From Glutamicibacter uratoxydans (lineage in GTDB: Bacteria > Actinomycetota > Actinomycetes > Actinomycetales > Micrococcaceae), in contig NZ_BJNY01000006.1 in assembly GCF_006539925.1 (NCBI RefSeq), positions 155,807 to 219,806 of the forward strand: a DNA stretch of 64,000 nt. The letters are read 5' to 3'. Numbering within the stretch: position 1 is the stretch's first letter; each line of letters begins with the position of its first letter. Shown piece after piece: positions 53,524 to 62,032 of the stretch. The notes beneath the pieces were generated by a model. That model did not search any database and was not told the DNA's origin. It was given only the letters and a program-made list of their open reading frames with translations. The position numbers and the translations under genes were made by a program.

Positions 53524-54759
53524 CTAGGCCTGTTCGCCGGCAGGTGTTATGGCGCGGGGGACCAGCAGCCAGGCGGCCAGGCCCACCACGCCGACGACGG
53601 CCGAGATGCTGAAGGCCAATTGGTAGCTCCACCAGTCGGCGATGGCTCCGGCCATAAGCGGGCCGATGATGGAGCCCAGGTCCTGGCACATCTGGAATCC
53701 TGCCAGCGCCTTGCCGCCGTTCTTGCCTGCCCCGATGACATCTGCCACTGAGGCCTGCTGGGCAGGGCCCAGGGTGCCGGCGCCGAAGCCGGCGATGATG
53801 GAGCAGATGATGAATCCTGCCCAGGAAGTGAAGAAGCCCATGGCGCCGATGGACAGCACCAGGATGCTCATGCCGATCAGCACGGGAATCTTGCGGCCAA
53901 TGCGGTCGGTGAGCTTGCCTGAGAACAGCAGGGCCGCACCGTTGCCGATGGCGAAGATCGCCAGCGAGATGCCAGCGACGCCCTGCCCTTCGCCCTGGCC
54001 GAACACGTACAGGGCGAACAGCGGAATCATGCTGTTGCGCACGCCGAAAGCCAGCCAGCCGTAGCTGAACCCGGAGAACAGCGCCGCCCTGTAGGTGGGC
54101 GAGGCCACCGCCTGGCGCACAGTGACCACCTCGATGTGCTTGGCGGCATTCGCCGAGCTGTCGGCCTTCTTGTCCAGGTCCCGGCGCCGACCCAGTGCAA
54201 AGTACACCACCAGGGCCGCAATGATCAGCGCGGTGCCGTAGATGACAAAGGGAATGCGCATGCCCAGCGGGGCGAGCACGGTGCCCAGCACAGGCCCTGC
54301 GACATTGCCCAGCAGGAAGGAGCCTGCGTAGAGCCCGGAGATGCGGCCGCGTGATTCCTCCGGCGAGAGCCTGGCGATCAGCGCCATCGCGGAGATGGTG
54401 AACATGGTGGAGCCGAACCCGCCCAGACCGCGGGCGACCAGCAGCTGAGTGTAGTCCTGAACCACGGCGCACAGCAGCGTGGAGAGAGCCACCAGGAGCA
54501 CGCCGGTCACGTAGATTTTCGGCTCGCCCAGCCTGCCGACCAGCGATCCGGCCACCGGGGCGAAAACCAGGCGGGTGAAGGCGAAGATGCTCACGATGAT
54601 CGTCGCGGCCGCCGCGCCCACGTCGAAGCTCACCGCGTACTGCGGCAGGATCGGCGCGATCAGCCCGAAGCCCAGGGCGATGATGAATGCCGCAACCAGC
54701 AGCACCCGGATTTCCTGGGGGATCGCCGGGCGCGCAGTGCGGGTGGGGATTGTTGCCAT
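53524..54759 (-). CDS. MFS transporter (DHA1-like)
   Basis: Twelve-span major facilitator of 411 residues. The loop 2-3 motif appears as GSLVGRLGEPKIYVTG and the loop 8-9 repeat as GKLTDRIGRKIPVLIG; the helix-5 region GNVAGPVLGTVLAPLG matches the drug/H+ antiporter pattern. The substrate is unknown; multidrug or sugar/siderophore efflux are possible. It starts at ATG, divergent from ftsY. A longer open frame on the same strand in another register is a GC-driven shadow. Confidence 0.87.
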   Translation of the reverse strand: MATIPTRTARPAIPQEIRVLLVAAFIIALGFGLIAPILPQYAVSFDVGAAAATIIVSIFAFTRLVFAPVAGSLVGRLGEPKIYVTGVLLVALSTLLCAVVQDYTQLLVARGLGGFGSTMFTISAMALIARLSPEESRGRISGLYAGSFLLGNVAGPVLGTVLAPLGMRIPFVIYGTALIIAALVVYFALGRRRDLDKKADSSANAAKHIEVVTVRQAVASPTYRAALFSGFSYGWLAFGVRNSMIPLFALYVFGQGEGQGVAGISLAIFAIGNGAALLFSGKLTDRIGRKIPVLIGMSILVLSIGAMGFFTSWAGFIICSIIAGFGAGTLGPAQQASVADVIGAGKNGGKALAGFQMCQDLGSIIGPLMAGAIADWWSYQLAFSISAVVGVVGLAAWLLVPRAITPAGEQA

Positions 54760-54929
54760 GTTCGTGGCCCTGCCGCCGCGGTGCCGCGGGGCCGGGGCCG
54801 GCCTTTCGTTGGAGAAACACTATGGTGCAGGCACCAAGGCTTAAGTCTAGGCCCTTGCCTGAGGCCGCGCCCATCGGCGGGCGAAGGACACAAGCAGACC
54901 AGCGCCTGCGGATATGAGACGATTAACTG

Positions 54930-56120
54930 GTGACCGATTCGCTATTAACCACCATTATCATTGTCGCGGTCGTTGCCGTGGTCGGCATTCTTGTCGCCAC
55001 CTTCGTAGCCAAGGGCCGCAAGCCTAAGACCCCCTACACTTCTGAGCGTGACGCCGACGACGTGCCCACCGGCACCGTCGCAGACGGTGAAACCGAAGCC
55101 GGTGCGGGAACCGCCACCGCAACCATCGAGGACGAAGCAGCCACTGCAGCCGCCGAGCCGCAGGCTCCGGCCGCCCCAGCGCTGGATGTTCCCGAGCCCG
55201 TCCAGGGCCGCCTGGCCCGGCTGCGCGCGCGCCTGACCAAATCCAACAACATGTTCTCCAAGGGCCTGCTGGCCCTGCTGAGCCAGGACTCCATCAACGA
55301 GGACGTCTGGGACGAAGTTGAAGAGACCCTGCTGCTGGCAGACCTGGGCACCGAGCCCACCCTCGAGCTGGTCGACGCGCTGCGCGAGCGCGTGAAGATC
55401 GAAGGCAGCAAGGACCCGGCCCGGGTCAAGGAAATGCTGCGCGAGGAACTGCTCAAGCTCGTGGACCCATCCCTGGACCGCGGCTACCTGCCCGAGCGCC
55501 ACCCCGACCGCCCGAGCATCATCATGGTCGTGGGCGTCAACGGCGTGGGCAAGACCACCACCATCGGCAAGATGGCCCGCGTGCTGGTCGCCGAAGACAA
55601 GGACGTCCTGCTGGGTGCCGCTGACACCTTCCGTGCCGCCGCCGCCGAGCAGCTGGCCACCTGGGGCGACCGCGTCGGCGTGCCGACCGTGCGCTCTGAC
55701 ATCGACGGGGCAGATCCTGCGTCGGTGGCTTTCGAAGCCGTCAGCGCCGGCATCGACCAGGAAGTCGACATTGTCATGATCGACACCGCCGGCCGCCTGC
55801 AGAACAAGGTGGGCCTGATGGACGAGCTGGGCAAGATCAAGCGCGTCATCGAAAAGAAGGCCACCGTGGACGAGGTCCTGCTGGTCCTTGACGCCACCAC
55901 CGGACAGAACGGCCTGGCCCAGGCCAAGGTCTTCTCCGAGGTAGTCAACGTCTCCGGCATCGTGCTGACCAAGCTCGACGGCACCGCCAAGGGCGGCATT
56001 GTCGTGGCGATCCAGCGCCAGCTGGGCGTCCCGGTCAAGCTGGTTGGACTGGGCGAAGGCCCCGACGACCTGGCGCCGTTTGATCCAGAAGCATTCGTCG
56101 ACGCGCTGCTTGAAGGCTAG
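54930..56120 (+). CDS. ftsY: Signal recognition particle receptor FtsY
   Basis: SRP receptor GTPase that docks ribosome-nascent chains at the membrane. It has an N-terminal membrane helix (about 4-27), typical of actinobacteria, an acidic Ala-rich linker (A domain, about 35-85), the N domain, and the G domain with GVNGVGKTT (202-210), DTFRAAAAEQL, DTAGRLQNK and TKLDGTAKGG. Length 396. The GTG start is at the end of a short interval shared with the divergent MFS gene. A strong terminator follows. Confidence 0.96.
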   Translation: MTDSLLTTIIIVAVVAVVGILVATFVAKGRKPKTPYTSERDADDVPTGTVADGETEAGAGTATATIEDEAATAAAEPQAPAAPALDVPEPVQGRLARLRARLTKSNNMFSKGLLALLSQDSINEDVWDEVEETLLLADLGTEPTLELVDALRERVKIEGSKDPARVKEMLREELLKLVDPSLDRGYLPERHPDRPSIIMVVGVNGVGKTTTIGKMARVLVAEDKDVLLGAADTFRAAAAEQLATWGDRVGVPTVRSDIDGADPASVAFEAVSAGIDQEVDIVMIDTAGRLQNKVGLMDELGKIKRVIEKKATVDEVLLVLDATTGQNGLAQAKVFSEVVNVSGIVLTKLDGTAKGGIVVAIQRQLGVPVKLVGLGEGPDDLAPFDPEAFVDALLEG

Positions 56121-56140
56121 GCAGCAGCCGATCGACCACC

Positions 56141-56178
56141 AGCAGGAGCCCCGAGTCATTCGGGGCTCCTGCTGTTTT
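56141..56178 (+). terminator. Terminator after ftsY
   Basis: A perfect 14-bp stem (56141-56154 with 56160-56173) with loop GTCAT is followed by TTTT. Confidence 0.92.
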
Positions 56179-56181
56179 AAG

Positions 56182-56253
56182 CACCGGGCCCCGGTGCGCT
56201 CAATACGGCAGCGGCGGAGGACACGCCGGATCTGCGCGCCGAGCCGGAGCCCG
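56182..56253. repeat. Long-range GC-rich inverted repeat
   Basis: A perfect 13-base inverted repeat, CACCGGGCCCCGG at 56182-56194 and CCGGGGCCCGGTG at 56241-56253, is separated by 46 bases. Each arm is itself nearly palindromic, so alternative local hairpins are possible. It lies between the ftsY terminator and the acyltransferase gene. Confidence 0.65.
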
Positions 56254-56496
56254 GGGCCCGGTGTTTCACACGCCCAACGCCGCCCGAAACTGAACAGGTC
56301 AGATGCCAGTTTCTCCGGTCTTTGGGCGTCTGGCCGGCAGAAGGCGTCCGGTGGGCCTTGCCGCCTTTTTGAGTAATTGTCCAGAAACTTTCGATAGACA
56401 AGAGAACTGGGGGAAAAGCGGACGGCAGTTGCTGCCGCTGCTGGAAGATCTGCGAACTTGGGGCGGACCATCAACCTGTAGAAAGCCACCTCGCGA
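56254..56496 (+). promoter_or_regulatory. Upstream region of the acyltransferase gene
   Basis: No gene is supported here. TTGAGT (56369-56374) and GATAGA (56393-56398), 18 bases apart, form a weak promoter candidate. The segment 56388-56402 is identical to 24777-24791 ahead of galU, and a TTGA-TA-TTGT pattern precedes both. The remaining leader is about 90 bases, with a GGGGGAAAAG stretch. Confidence 0.4.
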
Positions 56497-58638
56497 GTGA
56501 CACTGATTCAAGAGAAGCAAACACCAACACCACCGCAAGCCCAGCGCGCCTCGGCGAAGCCGTCGGGGTTCCGCGCAGACATCCAAGGGCTTAGAGCGCT
56601 CGCCGTCACCGCGGTCGTGCTCTACCACCTGTGGCCCAACCGGCTGGGCGGCGGATATGTCGGGGTCGATGTCTTCTTCGTCATTTCGGGATTCCTGATC
56701 ACTTCCCACCTTATTTCCAAGCCGCCGCGCAGGCTCAAGGACATCGGCAGTTTCTGGATGCGGCGGGTGAAGCGCCTGCTGCCTGCCTCGTTCCTGGTCA
56801 TTATCGCCTCCGTGGTCGGGATCTGGCTGCTGGCTCCCTCCACCCTGTGGAAGGACTGGCTGCAGCAGGCGCTGGCCGCAACCTTCTATTTCCAAAACTG
56901 GTTCCTCGCTGCCAACAAGGTCGATTACCTGGCCGAAGCGGATGCTCCCAGCCCCTTCCAGCACTTCTGGTCCCTGTCAGTGGAAGAGCAGTTCTACTTC
57001 GTCTGGCCTGTGCTGATTGCCGCTGCGATCATGCTGGCGCTGCGCTTCGGCCTGGCCCAGCGCAAGATGCTTCTGTCCGTGCTAGGCGCCGTGTTTGCTG
57101 CCGGGCTGTTGTATTCGGTCGTCAGCACGATCGAGGACTCGGGCGTCGCCTATTTTTCGACCTTCACCCGGGGATGGGAATTCGCAGCCGGTGCACTGGT
57201 CGCCGCGCTGGGGCCCGCAATTTTCCGCGCCAAGAGCGATGTCCTGAGCATGCTTGCCGCCTGGGTCGGGCTGGCGGCCATCGGTTTCAGCGTCTTGTTC
57301 TTCACCCCTGAAATGCTGTTCCCCGGCTACATCGCCCTGCTGCCGGTGCTCGGCACCGCGCTGATGATCCTTGCCAACAGCAGCCATGCCTACTCGCCGA
57401 CGCGCATCTTTTCGCTCAAGCCCGTGCAGTTCATCGGGGATAACTCCTATGCCATCTACCTATGGCATTGGCCCCTGCTGGTCCTGCTGCCCTTCGCCAT
57501 GGAGCACTTCTACTGGTACCAGAAGTTCGGGGTCGTGGCGCTGACCCTGCTCCTTGCCGCGCTGACGCAGAAGCTCGTCGAGGTTAGGTTCCGCAAGTTC
57601 ATCGACAGCTCTGCCTACCTCTCAGCTCCCCGCTTCCTTGTGGCCGGCAGCTTGGTTCTTGCCATCACCGCCGGCGGCTTCTACCAGTACAGCAGCGTCC
57701 AAATTGAACGCAGCTCGGATATTCCGGCGGCCATGGCGAAGGTCGAGGGAGAAGTCGGTGCTTCCTGCTTCGGCTCGAAGGCTTTGACGAGCGGGTGCGA
57801 CAATGTGCAGGATGAGGCAACCTCCTACAAGGACCTTGCACCTGCTCCGGTGGTTGCCAAAACGGACAAGCCGGAAGTCTATGCCGACGACTGCTTCGCC
57901 AGCCAGAGCACCGACTTCCAAAAGCGTCCGGTCTGCTCCTATGGCAAGGGGAAAGTCAAGGTGGCGCTGGTGGGCAATTCCCACGCAGGGCAGTGGTTCC
58001 CGGCAGTGGAACAACTGGCTGAGAAAAACGACTGGCAGGTCGACACCTACGTGGCCAGCCGCTGCGCGATTATGGCCGAGGAACAGAAATTCAATACCGA
58101 CGACAAGTCGGAAGGCTGTGAGCAGATGGGGGACTGGGTCACCGAACAGATCCGGGACAAGGACTACGACTTGGTGATTTCTTCCAACAGACAGTCAGTG
58201 CCGGTTCAGGGGCACAGCATGGAGGATTCCTTAGCTCCAGCACGCGAAGCCTATGAAAAGCTGCTGACACAGTGGTCGGACACTGGCGCCGAGGTTGTCG
58301 TCATCAAGGACACCCCGTGGCCAGGAACAACCTTGGACAATGTGCCGGACTGCGTGGCCCAGAACCGCGGCGACCTCGAGGAGTGCAGCGGTTCGGCCGA
58401 GAAATGGATCCCCGCTGATCCGCAAGTTGATGCAGTCAATGCGCTGGATGAGCCGGGAGTTGTCGCGGTGGACATGAACGATCAGTTATGCCGCGACGGG
58501 CAATGCTATTCGGTCGTCGGCGGGCTGTTGGCCTACTGGGACCACTCGCACCTGACCGAGACTTTCGCTCAAAGCCTGAGCCCGAAGCTTGGCAAGCGTA
58601 TGGAAGCCGAGCTGGACAGTGAAAAGCTGTTCAAATAG
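56497..58638 (+). CDS. OafA/YrhL-type acyltransferase with SGNH domain
   Basis: Membrane O-acyltransferase of 713 residues for surface polysaccharide or peptidoglycan. The acyltransferase-3 half (about 25-410) has RADIQGLRALAV, GGYVGVDVFFVISGFLIT with RRVKRLLPA, HFWSLSVEEQFYF and about ten membrane spans. The extracellular SGNH half has VALVGNSHAGQW (Ser at about 493) and the late WDHSHLTETF with the Asp-x-x-His pair. The GTG start lacks a clear ribosome site. In this family the SGNH domain receives the acyl group from the membrane part and passes it to the glycan. Substrate unknown; the teichoic acid or peptidoglycan are both possible. Confidence 0.88.
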   Translation: MTLIQEKQTPTPPQAQRASAKPSGFRADIQGLRALAVTAVVLYHLWPNRLGGGYVGVDVFFVISGFLITSHLISKPPRRLKDIGSFWMRRVKRLLPASFLVIIASVVGIWLLAPSTLWKDWLQQALAATFYFQNWFLAANKVDYLAEADAPSPFQHFWSLSVEEQFYFVWPVLIAAAIMLALRFGLAQRKMLLSVLGAVFAAGLLYSVVSTIEDSGVAYFSTFTRGWEFAAGALVAALGPAIFRAKSDVLSMLAAWVGLAAIGFSVLFFTPEMLFPGYIALLPVLGTALMILANSSHAYSPTRIFSLKPVQFIGDNSYAIYLWHWPLLVLLPFAMEHFYWYQKFGVVALTLLLAALTQKLVEVRFRKFIDSSAYLSAPRFLVAGSLVLAITAGGFYQYSSVQIERSSDIPAAMAKVEGEVGASCFGSKALTSGCDNVQDEATSYKDLAPAPVVAKTDKPEVYADDCFASQSTDFQKRPVCSYGKGKVKVALVGNSHAGQWFPAVEQLAEKNDWQVDTYVASRCAIMAEEQKFNTDDKSEGCEQMGDWVTEQIRDKDYDLVISSNRQSVPVQGHSMEDSLAPAREAYEKLLTQWSDTGAEVVVIKDTPWPGTTLDNVPDCVAQNRGDLEECSGSAEKWIPADPQVDAVNALDEPGVVAVDMNDQLCRDGQCYSVVGGLLAYWDHSHLTETFAQSLSPKLGKRMEAELDSEKLFK

Positions 58639-58680
58639 GCAATCCTGACGGCCGGGGTGTCAAAGCACCTGCCATGAATA

Positions 58681-58764
58681 CTTCTCAACCCGAACTAGTC
58701 GAAAAAGTGGAGCATGTATATTTGGGTACAATTTTGATATTAATTTGATTAAAGGGTTGAGAAG
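58681..58764. repeat. Inverted repeat around an AT-rich segment
   Basis: A perfect 11-base inverted repeat CTTCTCAACCC (58681-58691) / GGGTTGAGAAG (58754-58764) encloses 62 bases, the central part of which is very AT-rich (58728-58753). It lies between the acyltransferase stop and the SH3b gene, 81 bases before the latter. Possible regulator site or long hairpin. Confidence 0.55.
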
Positions 58765-58845
58765 CACTGTCGGCCGGGCTATGGTCTGTGAGTACATCAC
58801 CGTACCGAAGATTCTGTTGCGAATCAGTTTGGACAGAGAAGCCTC

Positions 58846-60411
58846 ATGTCTAGCAACATCATTGAAAAACCTCGCCTCATTTTTGCAGTAATGACATCCC
58901 TAGCACTCTTGGTCCCAGCCGGGGCCGCGGTTGCTTCTGTTGAAGCCCCCGCCGCCAGCATCAGGGTTGCATCGGCTCCTTGGGATCCTGAAAACGCTCC
59001 GCCGTCGAAGTTCATCAAGAAAGTCACTGAAACTAAAACGACGGAGAATCTGAACCTGCGAACCAAGCCGTCGACCAGTGCGTCGAGCTACGGCATCATG
59101 CCCAAGGGCACCATCGTGGCTCCCACCGGCCAGACTTCAGGCTCATGGAAACAGGTGAACTGGGGTTCCAAAACAGGCTGGGCGTCAGGGACGTACATGA
59201 CCACCCGCACCTACACCAAAGACGAATCTGTCCGGTACATGACCGGGTTCACTGAAATCTACGAAACTTCGGCGATGTCCCACCACATCGGAGGCGTCAA
59301 CTTCAGGACCCAGGTTTCACTGCTGGAGGTCAAAGGGTCGCTCGCCCACATTAAGACCGCGTACTACCACGGCTGGGTTCCCCTTGACCGGGTTGCCACG
59401 AAACGCCCGGCAATTCAATACCGCTACGTCAAGACCAGCGGCTCTGTCTATACACATTGGGACCCTGCCAAGAGCTCCTATGCAGGCAGGATCCACTACG
59501 GAGACCGCTATGAATACCGGAGATGGGTCGGTTCAACTCGCCGAGACGAGATCAAGGTCAACGGCAAATGGGTCTGGACCAGCACGACCGATCGCCCAGT
59601 CGTGAAATACCAGTACCGATACGCTCAGAAGACCGGCAATGTCTACAGTGCAGCCGACCAAAACAAATCCAGCGTTGTCGGAACCATTCAGAAAGGCACC
59701 AAGGTGCGCTGGGGTGCCTGGGATTCGAAGAATCGGCGCGACGAAATTCTGCTGGACGGCAAGTGGGTGTGGAGCGGTGTGACCGATCGCAACTACCCGT
59801 TGCCGACGGTGACCAACGTGTCGAACTACGCCAGGTTCACCACCAAAAAGATCACGCTACTGTCGCAACCAGCCAGCGGGTATAAGACAGTCGGTACAGT
59901 TCCCAAGGGCATGAAAGTGATCGTCACCCATGAAGCCGAAGGCGGCTGGGCTCGTGCTTGGCTGGGCGATACAGGGGGCTGGGTGAAAACCAGCGACAAC
60001 CTGCGAGTTCACGGACCCTACTCGGTGGCAGTCTATGGAACATTGCGGACCGGCCAATCGGCATATGGAATCATGGGCGGCTTCCAACAGAAAAACCTCG
60101 ATCAGCGCATCGCGAATTCTTCGCTGTATCAGCTGTGGAACCGTAACTGGACGTTCCTGACCAACGGACCCAAAACGGTTGTGGCCGAACAGTTCCAGTA
60201 CTCGGATGCAAGGGGGCCCGCCATGCTCAGCAAGCTCGATGCCTATGAAAGCCAGCTGAAGTACAACGGCCAGCCGATGTACACACGTCAAAAGGTCACC
60301 ATGAAGGACCGCTCGCAGTCATGGACCTATAAGACAACCCCGTATTCAGAGAAGGTCGTCAAGAATTCTGGAAGATACATTTCCTCCGGCGACTTCCTCA
60401 AGCGGTCGTAG
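58846..60411 (+). CDS. Secreted SH3b-repeat protein with GGCT/AIG2-like domain
   Basis: Exported protein of 521 residues. The signal peptide (hydrophobic about 11-30) is followed by an SH3b-like domain (about 63-118, NLNLRTKPSTSASS and WASGTYM), a linker, two homologous repeats of about 65 residues (RYVKTSGSVY ... KVNGKWVWTSTTDR and RYAQKTGNVY ... LLDGKWVWSGVTDR), and a last SH3b-like unit (about 329-385). The C-terminal domain (about 393-521) has VAVYGTLRTG and KLDAYESQL, where Glu468 aligns with the catalytic Glu of gamma-glutamylcyclotransferase/AIG2 proteins. The SH3b parts suggest wall binding. Enzyme activity outside the cell is unproven. Confidence 0.78.
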   Translation: MSSNIIEKPRLIFAVMTSLALLVPAGAAVASVEAPAASIRVASAPWDPENAPPSKFIKKVTETKTTENLNLRTKPSTSASSYGIMPKGTIVAPTGQTSGSWKQVNWGSKTGWASGTYMTTRTYTKDESVRYMTGFTEIYETSAMSHHIGGVNFRTQVSLLEVKGSLAHIKTAYYHGWVPLDRVATKRPAIQYRYVKTSGSVYTHWDPAKSSYAGRIHYGDRYEYRRWVGSTRRDEIKVNGKWVWTSTTDRPVVKYQYRYAQKTGNVYSAADQNKSSVVGTIQKGTKVRWGAWDSKNRRDEILLDGKWVWSGVTDRNYPLPTVTNVSNYARFTTKKITLLSQPASGYKTVGTVPKGMKVIVTHEAEGGWARAWLGDTGGWVKTSDNLRVHGPYSVAVYGTLRTGQSAYGIMGGFQQKNLDQRIANSSLYQLWNRNWTFLTNGPKTVVAEQFQYSDARGPAMLSKLDAYESQLKYNGQPMYTRQKVTMKDRSQSWTYKTTPYSEKVVKNSGRYISSGDFLKRS

Positions 60412-60447
60412 CAGCCTGACGACGAACCCCCATGAGAGTGCTTTGAG

Positions 60448-61095
60448 ATGAAACCGAAAAACAAAGTCATTGCCAGCATCGCCGCAACGGCTGTGGTTGC
60501 AGCGGCCGTCGTCGGCGGCGGGATGGTCTTGGAGAGAAACAACGTTCAAGCCGAGCAGACCAACGACGACCAGCAGCTGAATCTCAAGAACGTTGCGCCT
60601 GTTGATCCGCAAACCGGAGCCCGGGTGCTGGTTGATTTGGAATCGCAGGTCGTCAAGAACCTCGGTGAAGCAGGAAAGCTGACGGTCGAAGGTGAAACTG
60701 AACCATCCTTTGAAATCACAGTCAAGAATGTCCAAGTTCTCGATTCATGTACGCTTCGCGGCGATGGCAAAAAGATCAAGCCTGAGAACGGGTACTTCCT
60801 ACTAGTCGACGCTGAAGCCTGGCTGGCGGCCTCGGCAGAAAAATACGTTGACGAGGAGATCGCGCTCATGCCGCTGGATGCTTCGGTCTTCGGCGTTTCC
60901 TCTGGCAAAAATAAGCCGGTTAAGCGCAGTCTCGACACCATTGCCGCCTTCTCCTGCGATGTGAGCGGGGCAATGGATATTGCTGTCGGCGCAGGGGATC
61001 GGATCAGCGGAAAGATTATGCTCGACTCTCCGTACAGCTCCGGTCAGGTAGTCTACGATCCAGAAGGCACCGGAGGATGGACCTGGGACTACTAG
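60448..61095 (+). CDS. Small exported protein of unknown function
   Basis: A 215-residue protein not recognised by family. The N-terminus is a signal anchor (MKPKNK then hydrophobic about 7-28), followed by a Gln/Asn/Asp-rich linker and a likely beta-sandwich domain (about 75-215) with two cysteines, in DSCTLRGDG and AFSCDVSG, that could form a disulphide. It may resemble DUF4352-type extracellular domains. It lies 36 bases after the SH3b-GGCT gene without a terminator between them, so the two are probably cotranscribed and may work together at the wall. Confidence 0.7.
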   Translation: MKPKNKVIASIAATAVVAAAVVGGGMVLERNNVQAEQTNDDQQLNLKNVAPVDPQTGARVLVDLESQVVKNLGEAGKLTVEGETEPSFEITVKNVQVLDSCTLRGDGKKIKPENGYFLLVDAEAWLAASAEKYVDEEIALMPLDASVFGVSSGKNKPVKRSLDTIAAFSCDVSGAMDIAVGAGDRISGKIMLDSPYSSGQVVYDPEGTGGWTWDY

Positions 61096-61108
61096 TAGAC
61101 GTCGTTGA

Positions 61109-61142
61109 TTCAAGCCCGCGGCGCATTGCGCCCGGGCTTGAA
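61109..61142. terminator. Terminator overlapping the 3' end of the DNA glycosylase gene
   Basis: The outer stem TTCAAGCCCG/CGGGCTTGAA (61109-61118 with 61133-61142) encloses the inner hairpin GGCGC-ATT-GCGCC. It follows the plus-strand exported protein by 14 bases, but its sequence also encodes the last codons of the convergent minus-strand gene. Confidence 0.75.
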
Positions 61143-61760
61143 CGCTGAAACTGTCCTATCACGGTCGATCCAGAACCTCCACGGGAACTCGGGACCGCCG
61201 GCAATACCAGCAACTCCCACGCGCGGCCCCGACACAATTTTCACCTCCAGATCCTCTGCCTGCCGGATAGCGAACGGTCGAGCGAATAGATCCAAGCCGT
61301 CATGCGCTGGCCTGGTGATGCCCAATGCTGCGGCGAAATTTCCCGGACCGCGAGCCAAATCTTTGTCTTTCAGCGTGGACGGATCGGAGCCTTTAGACCT
61401 CTTTGCTAGGCGCCGTTCTCTGGCCAGCTCAATGCCGTCGAGCACCTCGCCTGACCTGATTAACACACCCGAGGCGATGCCTTCAGGCGAGCAGACAAGA
61501 TTCAGGGCGAAGTGCATGCCGTAGCTGAAGTACACATAGGCGTGCCCCGGCCCGAGAAACATAGACGCATTGCGATCGGTCTTGCGGTCTTTTGAGTGGC
61601 TCCCCGGATCGTAGCGGCCGCCGCTGCCCAATCCCATATAGGCTTCGACTTCTGTAATTCGAATCGTGACCGGCCCCTGCTCGGAATCTAGGCTCAGCTG
61701 AGCACCTAATAACCGCGGTGCCACCTCAAGGGCATGGGGCAAGAAAAATGAACGATCCAT
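61110..61760 (-). CDS. 3-methyladenine DNA glycosylase (AAG/MPG family)
   Basis: Excises alkylated purines from DNA. Family features: ITEVEAYMG with the catalytic Glu, DPGSHSKDRKTDRNASMF, YVYFSYGMHFALNLV with the intercalating Tyr region, SGVLIRS, and LARGPGNFAAALGI. The 216-residue length from the ATG at 61760 is normal for bacterial AAG homologues; the frame extends to 62009 but would run into the amtB leader. Convergent with the exported protein gene and divergent from amtB. Confidence 0.92.
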   Translation of the reverse strand: MDRSFFLPHALEVAPRLLGAQLSLDSEQGPVTIRITEVEAYMGLGSGGRYDPGSHSKDRKTDRNASMFLGPGHAYVYFSYGMHFALNLVCSPEGIASGVLIRSGEVLDGIELARERRLAKRSKGSDPSTLKDKDLARGPGNFAAALGITRPAHDGLDLFARPFAIRQAEDLEVKIVSGPRVGVAGIAGGPEFPWRFWIDRDRTVSAFKPGRNAPRA

Positions 61761-61905
61761 AGATCCAGTATGCGACTGCCAAGGACAAGGCCGGTGGATC
61801 AGCTGCGGGACAAAGGTAAGTCCGTGACTCGCCGCATCAGTGAAACGTACATGAAATCTCCTCGGAATGAAGTGGTAACGACGGAGCTGAATCTGTGACT
61901 TATAC

Positions 61906-61967
61906 GTAACGCTTCGTCGGCACTCCTGAAACATTGATCCCGAAAAATATGTAACCAGAAGCGAAAC
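61906..61967 (+). promoter_or_regulatory. Candidate GlnR-type sites upstream of amtB
   Basis: GTAAC at 61906 and 61951 and GAAAC at 61928 and 61963 recur at spacings near 11 or 22 bases, with a further GTAAC at 61875. GlnR boxes in actinobacteria combine GTnAC and GaAAC half-sites six bases apart; here the best pair (61951/61963) has seven. The position upstream of an ammonium transporter gene fits nitrogen control. Confidence 0.35.
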
Positions 61968-62032
61968 TCGAACAAATTCGCCAAAGGCAGCCGTATTCGG
62001 TGGCTGCAAAAGATCGAAAGGATGTGGGTCAG

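Noticed and set aside
53483..54874. Open frame of 463 codons on the minus strand in another register over the MFS gene
   Set aside because: The MFS register has 12 clean membrane spans; this one gives Gly/Arg/His-rich sequence without domains.
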